DNA from: Drosophila miranda
Lineage: Eukaryota; Arthropoda; Insecta; Diptera; Drosophilidae
Direction: 5' to 3'
Assembly (NCBI RefSeq): GCF_003369915.1
Contig: NC_046676.1
Span: 13,188,001-13,252,000, forward strand
Length of the DNA stretch: 64,000 bases
The notes beneath the pieces are model-generated. The model did not search any database. It was not told the origin of the DNA and was given only the letters and a program-made list of their open reading frames with translations. This document shows positions 60,134 through 64,000 of the stretch, piece after piece (the stretch's first letter is position 1; each line of letters opens with the position of its first letter). Position numbers and translations under genes: made by a program.

Positions 60134-61916
60134 AGGGCTTTTTCTTGTATTTGTTTCTTCTTTGCTTGTGTTTAGTATTTTCTTGGTATTATTTTGTTGT
60201 GTTCCTCTTTCCTAGGTCGCCGTCGCCGTCGCCTCACGATTCCCCCCCCCCCCAAATCCGATTATTATCGGGTCTCACGTGAGTGCATGCTTCATTGTAT
60301 TTTTCACTGTTGCTGGTTTTGTTGTTGTTTTTTACAGTTGTCGTTTTCTTTTGTGGAAAATTGCTTTGAACTTGAAAAATTTCCCACGTGACGCGAGCAA
60401 AATGGACAGAGAGAATCAATCCCTTTCCGTCTCCTCTCGTTCTTCCTTACCTCTTGCCTCTTGCGATTTTGTCGTGCCACATGTGGCAGTGGCACCCCCA
60501 CCTCCAAGCTGCACTTTGCATGTCATCGTCAACGGTATCCTCTCCACGCTCCTCCTCTGCTAACGGTGTCGCTCTCCTGTCTTCCTGCCTCTCCCTCCGC
60601 TGTGCTTACAGTTTTTCATGCCCTGGTCTTTTGTCCAGTTTCTGTGGCAAGTGTCGATTTATAGTTTCGGCTTTAATTGGATGCTTTTTGGTTCGTGCAT
60701 CTCTTCTGCAGGGGGATGCTTGTACGGAAAGTGTTGGCCATCATACAATATTCACATATTCGTGAGTGTTTTCGTTTATTTGTTTATAATTTTGTGTGGG
60801 AATTGAAATTGCTGCCGAAATTACGAGTGACTGGCCTTTCGCTTATGGGAATTTTCACTAATCAGCGATCTCTCTAGGATAGCCAGGTGTTAAATAGGTC
60901 CAAGATGTATCTAAACGTAAAGATATTGTCGGGAATGAGGAATAGGAAGCACAGTTCCAATGAAGGATTCCAGTGGAATAGTCGAAGAATGGCTGGGGTT
61001 TTGCCTGAGCAATGATTTTGTGAGGACCAAGTGGAAAAACGAAGCTGTTCCCGCGTGTCCATTAGCGCTCATGGAAGCTGCTACCAAGTGCTTCTGCCCT
61101 TCAAGCCACTTTCTATGAAGGTGGTCGGGAGGTTCGTGCCGTTTCTTGGATCCAGCTGGCAATCCAGTCGAGAGTTTAGTGAACACTGAACACTGAACAC
61201 TCTGCGAGCACGTTCCTCCAAGTTGGCAAAGTCGTAAAAAGCGACCACCTTTTTACGATTGCCGGCCAGGGCGAGACTTTGGCTGTGGCTCTCGGCCATC
61301 CGCGATGCGATGGCGAGAAGGTAATTAAAAAGAACTTAGCACATGGTCACAGCGACACAGTGGCACAGCCTAGACATGGGAGCTAGGGACAGTTCACGAA
61401 TGTCAAGTTCAGGGCTAAGCTTGAGCCAAAGGGGCCCCAGCTCTCGGACTGGTCCTTGGTTCTGGACAGGAATCACCTGTCTGTCTGTCTGTCAAAGTGA
61501 GTAATTAATTTGGGGGCCTCTCAATCTATCAAACCTCGCACCAACCACGCCTCATGGGAACCGCTGGGATTGAATTTTACTTTCGATTTAATGAGTTTTT
61601 GTTGGTTGTCTTTTTTTTTACTGTGTGGCGATCGAAAAGATTGAATTCTTTGTGCAAACAGTTCAATGAGCTTTGCTTTAATTAAACACAAATTAAAAGG
61701 GGGTTTTTACTGTTTTCGTGGAAGCTCGTTTTACGAGTAGAAGGGGCCCCCAAGGGAAGCCAAAGAAGGAGCATTTCTCAAAGCTATTCCTCTTCCTTAT
61801 GCAAACAGTATTTATGTAGCTTCTACTTTGATTGAGGGGCATGCTCCTGCCTCAGCTCCTCCCCTGATGACCCCTCTAATGGCCCATCATAGGAGAGGCC
61901 CCATATGGTCCTCTGC

Positions 61917-61946
<30 letters not shown>
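61917..61946 (+). repeat. (TGA)n trinucleotide repeat
   Basis: Ten TGA units in a row in non-coding sequence. Confidence 0.85.
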
Positions 61947-61947
<1 letters not shown>

Positions 61948-63032
61948 ACCTAAGCGGCTTAAGATTCAGAGACCTCTAAATGCACAGAGAGCTGCGTAAT
62001 CAAATGCATGTAATTTGAGTTTAATGAGTGTCAAAGTTATTAAAAATCATTTGCTGTTTGCTGGCCAGTTATGGCAGCCGCCAACTGGCTTTTCGGCCAA
62101 ACTGGCTTTCGGCTTTGGGCTTTGGCTTACGGCCAAGTCGAGTCGCGTCGCGTCGAGACACCATGAAAGGCAAAACTTACAAAATAGTTTCGAGACATTT
62201 TTGGGTACGTCATCAGGCCTAATTGCTATCCATCTGCCTCTCGCAAACGTTCTGGCCAAATGAAATGTGTCAATAGGTTTAAATGGCGTTTGGTTTAAGA
62301 CCAAAATTGAGTTATTAGTGGGACACGACACCGAAACCACAAACACAAAAATCTCTTAATAAAGTGGTTTTTCTTCTGCCAAAAAAAGGCAACAGCAGAT
62401 ACAGTGCCGGGCATCGGTTGTGGGACCACCAATGTAACGAGTGGGGCAGCTATTCGAAACTTATTCAGAATTCATGCTAACGAATCCAGGTCTGATCTCA
62501 TTTACTGCCAAGAAATTCCTAATGAATGCTTTGAGTAGATTCGCTCTGGCATCAGCCATGAATCAATTCGAAACATCAGTGCGCCAGTGCTTGTAAAATT
62601 CCCTGATAGATTCCACATTTTCCAACGGATCTCCAAGTGTATGGCAATTGATTTTAAGTTAATTTTACCCTCCAGGCTGCAGGCTCCAGGCGCTGCGATG
62701 GCTGCCAATTGGAAAATGCAATTTGTATGCTCAAACTGTGGGCGTTGGAGCCGAACTGTGGATGTGTATGGATCGTATGGTGGCACTGCACCCACAACAT
62801 AACACTTTGTCCCTCACTCGTACTCGGATTTGCACTCTCCTTGCACTCTCCCTGCACTCCACTCAATCATTGATTTGATTGTCGTTTGCTCCGTGTGTGT
62901 GTGCTGGCAGCTGCCTGCTCGCATGGCGTATGATTGATGGCCCAGCAGCCACAGGCAGCAGCCACCATATGACGATGAAGGAGTCCTTCTCCGGAGGAGT
63001 CTGACATTCTCGTAAAATATGAAACTATCCCT

Positions 63033-63034
<2 letters not shown>

Positions 63035-63065
<31 letters not shown>
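63035..63065 (+). repeat. (CTG)n trinucleotide repeat
   Basis: About ten CTG units; on the minus strand this gives poly-Ala or poly-Gln in chance frames. No gene supports translation here. Confidence 0.85.
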
Positions 63066-63195
63066 ACGTAAATTGAGTTTAGTGAGGAAATTGACAGAAA
63101 TCATATTTACACGTTAAATTGAAATTAATCCTGAGCAGAGAGAGGGAGTGAGAGAATGCTTACTGATACCTTTCCTTTCCTTCTTTCCCTTGCAG

Positions 63196-63266
63196 TTGTC
63201 CAGTTTGAGCTGCACTTGATCGAACGCCTGCCTGAACAAGTGTTACATCGGCGAGAGAGCGGAGCG
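63196..63266 (+). CDS. Candidate coding exon Z of an unrecognised gene
   Basis: An excellent pyrimidine tract ending CCCTTGCAG (63195) and a consensus donor GTAAGT (63267) delimit 71 nt. Only one frame is open: two bases, then VQFELHLIERLPEQVLHRR and ESGA, ending in phase 0. The start phase fits the one base left by the candidate exon ending at 52001. It may instead be a non-coding leader exon of a large gene. The peptide is not recognised. Splice signals are the strongest of any orphan exon in the right half. Confidence 0.45.
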
Positions 63267-63302
63267 GTAAGTGTCAAATCTGTATATAAATATGTATGTA
63301 TA

Positions 63303-63548
63303 TACCCAGCAAACCAAACGCTCACAAATGATATCGCATAAGAGTCAAATGCGAGACTTAACCCGATAAAACGCTCGCATTCGGACCCGCATATGAGAGA
63401 AATTTGATACCTGTATCGTTCAGTTTGTGGCAGTGCAAGTATCATTTATGATAGCTCGCAAAGGAGTCGTTTGCGAGCCTTTTGCGATATCGTTTGCGAG
63501 CATTTTGCGGGACTCTCGCAAATGGCACGTTTGTTGGTTTGCTGGGTA
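63303..63548. mobile_element. 246-bp MITE with TACCCAGCAAACCAA ends
   Basis: The left end TACCCAGCAAACCAA is mirrored exactly by TTGGTTTGCTGGGTA at the right end. If the outer TA is the target duplication, the terminal repeat starts CCCAGCAAACC. The interior repeats TTTGCGAG/CTCGCAAA motifs on both strands at least six times. No protein is encoded. Confidence 0.8.
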
Positions 63549-63610
63549 CGCTCCTGTTCTTACATGTCTGCTCATGCCTTTCATGCTCTCTTTCGATCCA
63601 TGTGACGCAG

Positions 63611-63643
63611 TCCGTGAGAGCGGCCTCCTTTAATGCGCGTTAG
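63611..63643 (+). CDS. Possible short terminal exon after exon Z
   Basis: An acceptor GTGACGCAG (63610) is followed by SVRAASFNAR and a stop at 63641-63643. Entered in phase 0, as left by the exon ending at 63266, it would close the candidate reading frame. The acceptor has only a moderate pyrimidine tract, so this is weak. Confidence 0.2.
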   Translation, partial: SVRAASFNAR

Positions 63644-64000
63644 AGTGAGATAGCTACAAAACAAAGACCAAATGAGAGGGCAGCGAGAGGGCAGCACATC
63701 ATTCTATTGCTCTCTTTCTCTCTCGCTCAGCAACAATGCGCTTAATTCGGATGAGACGCTCTCTCTCTCTGCAAAGACGGGACTTTCGAACGGGGCTCCT
63801 GCTATTTGTTTTTGTTTATTTAATTTACTTATGGGTCGAGTCAACATTTATTAATATTTACCCTTTATTTTATAATCTCGCCGGACTGTGGATTTTTTAT
63901 GGTCATGTTTCCATGTCTATCTGTTGCCTGTCTGTCGGTTGCCATTTGTTTTTGGTTTCGTACTCGCAAACCGGTCGAATCGGTTTATACACACACAGCA
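63644..64000. other. Right edge, non-coding
   Basis: Contains CT tracts near 63715 and 63760 and T-rich sequence. Nothing coding is supported. Confidence 0.4.

Larger units (their letters stand above)
60134..63195. other. Non-coding sequence, possible intron
   Basis: No supported gene. Contents include a C-run (60242-60253), a (TGA)n run at 61917-61946 and a (CTG)n run at 63035-63065. Confidence 0.4.

Overview
This is a nuclear insect chromosome segment, and the sequence points to Drosophila. Ten conserved eukaryotic genes are recognisable. Their introns are short (about 55-90 bp, GT-AG), intergenic spacers are small, CA/GA/CT microsatellites are abundant, and typical fly transposon ends are present. 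The gene set and a repeat family ending in TTATACCCGATACT suggest an obscura-group species on Muller element C; this is inference, because no search was possible.

Positions 1-2.9 kb hold little certain coding sequence: two palindromic CRE motifs, a possible minus-strand 5' exon, a possible plus-strand 5' exon and a doubtful mini-gene. Positions 2.9-26 kb are a dense housekeeping cluster: TMEM177 (+), HPS1 (-), Ciao1 (+), Ercc1 (-), eIF3m/Tango7 (+), O-fut1 (-), mitochondrial CysRS (+), TMEM39 (-), COA5 (+), pea/DHX8 (-) and Rcd1/KANSL3 (+). Neighbours alternate between divergent pairs sharing a short promoter spacer and convergent pairs. Two related hAT-like elements, in opposite orientation, sit in the HPS1/Ciao1 and TMEM39/COA5 spacers.

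The products act in mitochondrial respiration (TMEM177, COA5, CysRS-m), cytosolic iron-sulfur assembly (Ciao1), DNA repair (Ercc1), translation (eIF3m), Notch fucosylation (O-fut1), lysosome-related organelles (HPS1), ER export (TMEM39), splicing (pea) and chromatin acetylation (Rcd1). They look like a constitutive neighbourhood rather than one pathway.

From about 26.2 kb to the right edge there is no long recognisable coding sequence. The stretch is rich in microsatellites, carries a roughly 1 kb inverted-terminal-repeat element (33.2-34.3 kb), a 246-bp MITE (63.3-63.5 kb) and DRE-containing stretches. It looks like intergenic sequence followed by the 5' part of a large plus-strand gene: a possible long 5' UTR exon lies near 35.5-36.4 kb. 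Small exon candidates at 51.8 kb, 52.0 kb, 63.2 kb and 63.6 kb have compatible reading phases and may belong to one unrecognised transcript. A separate 37-nt exon candidate lies on the minus strand at 38.6 kb. These are the most speculative and most interesting signals.
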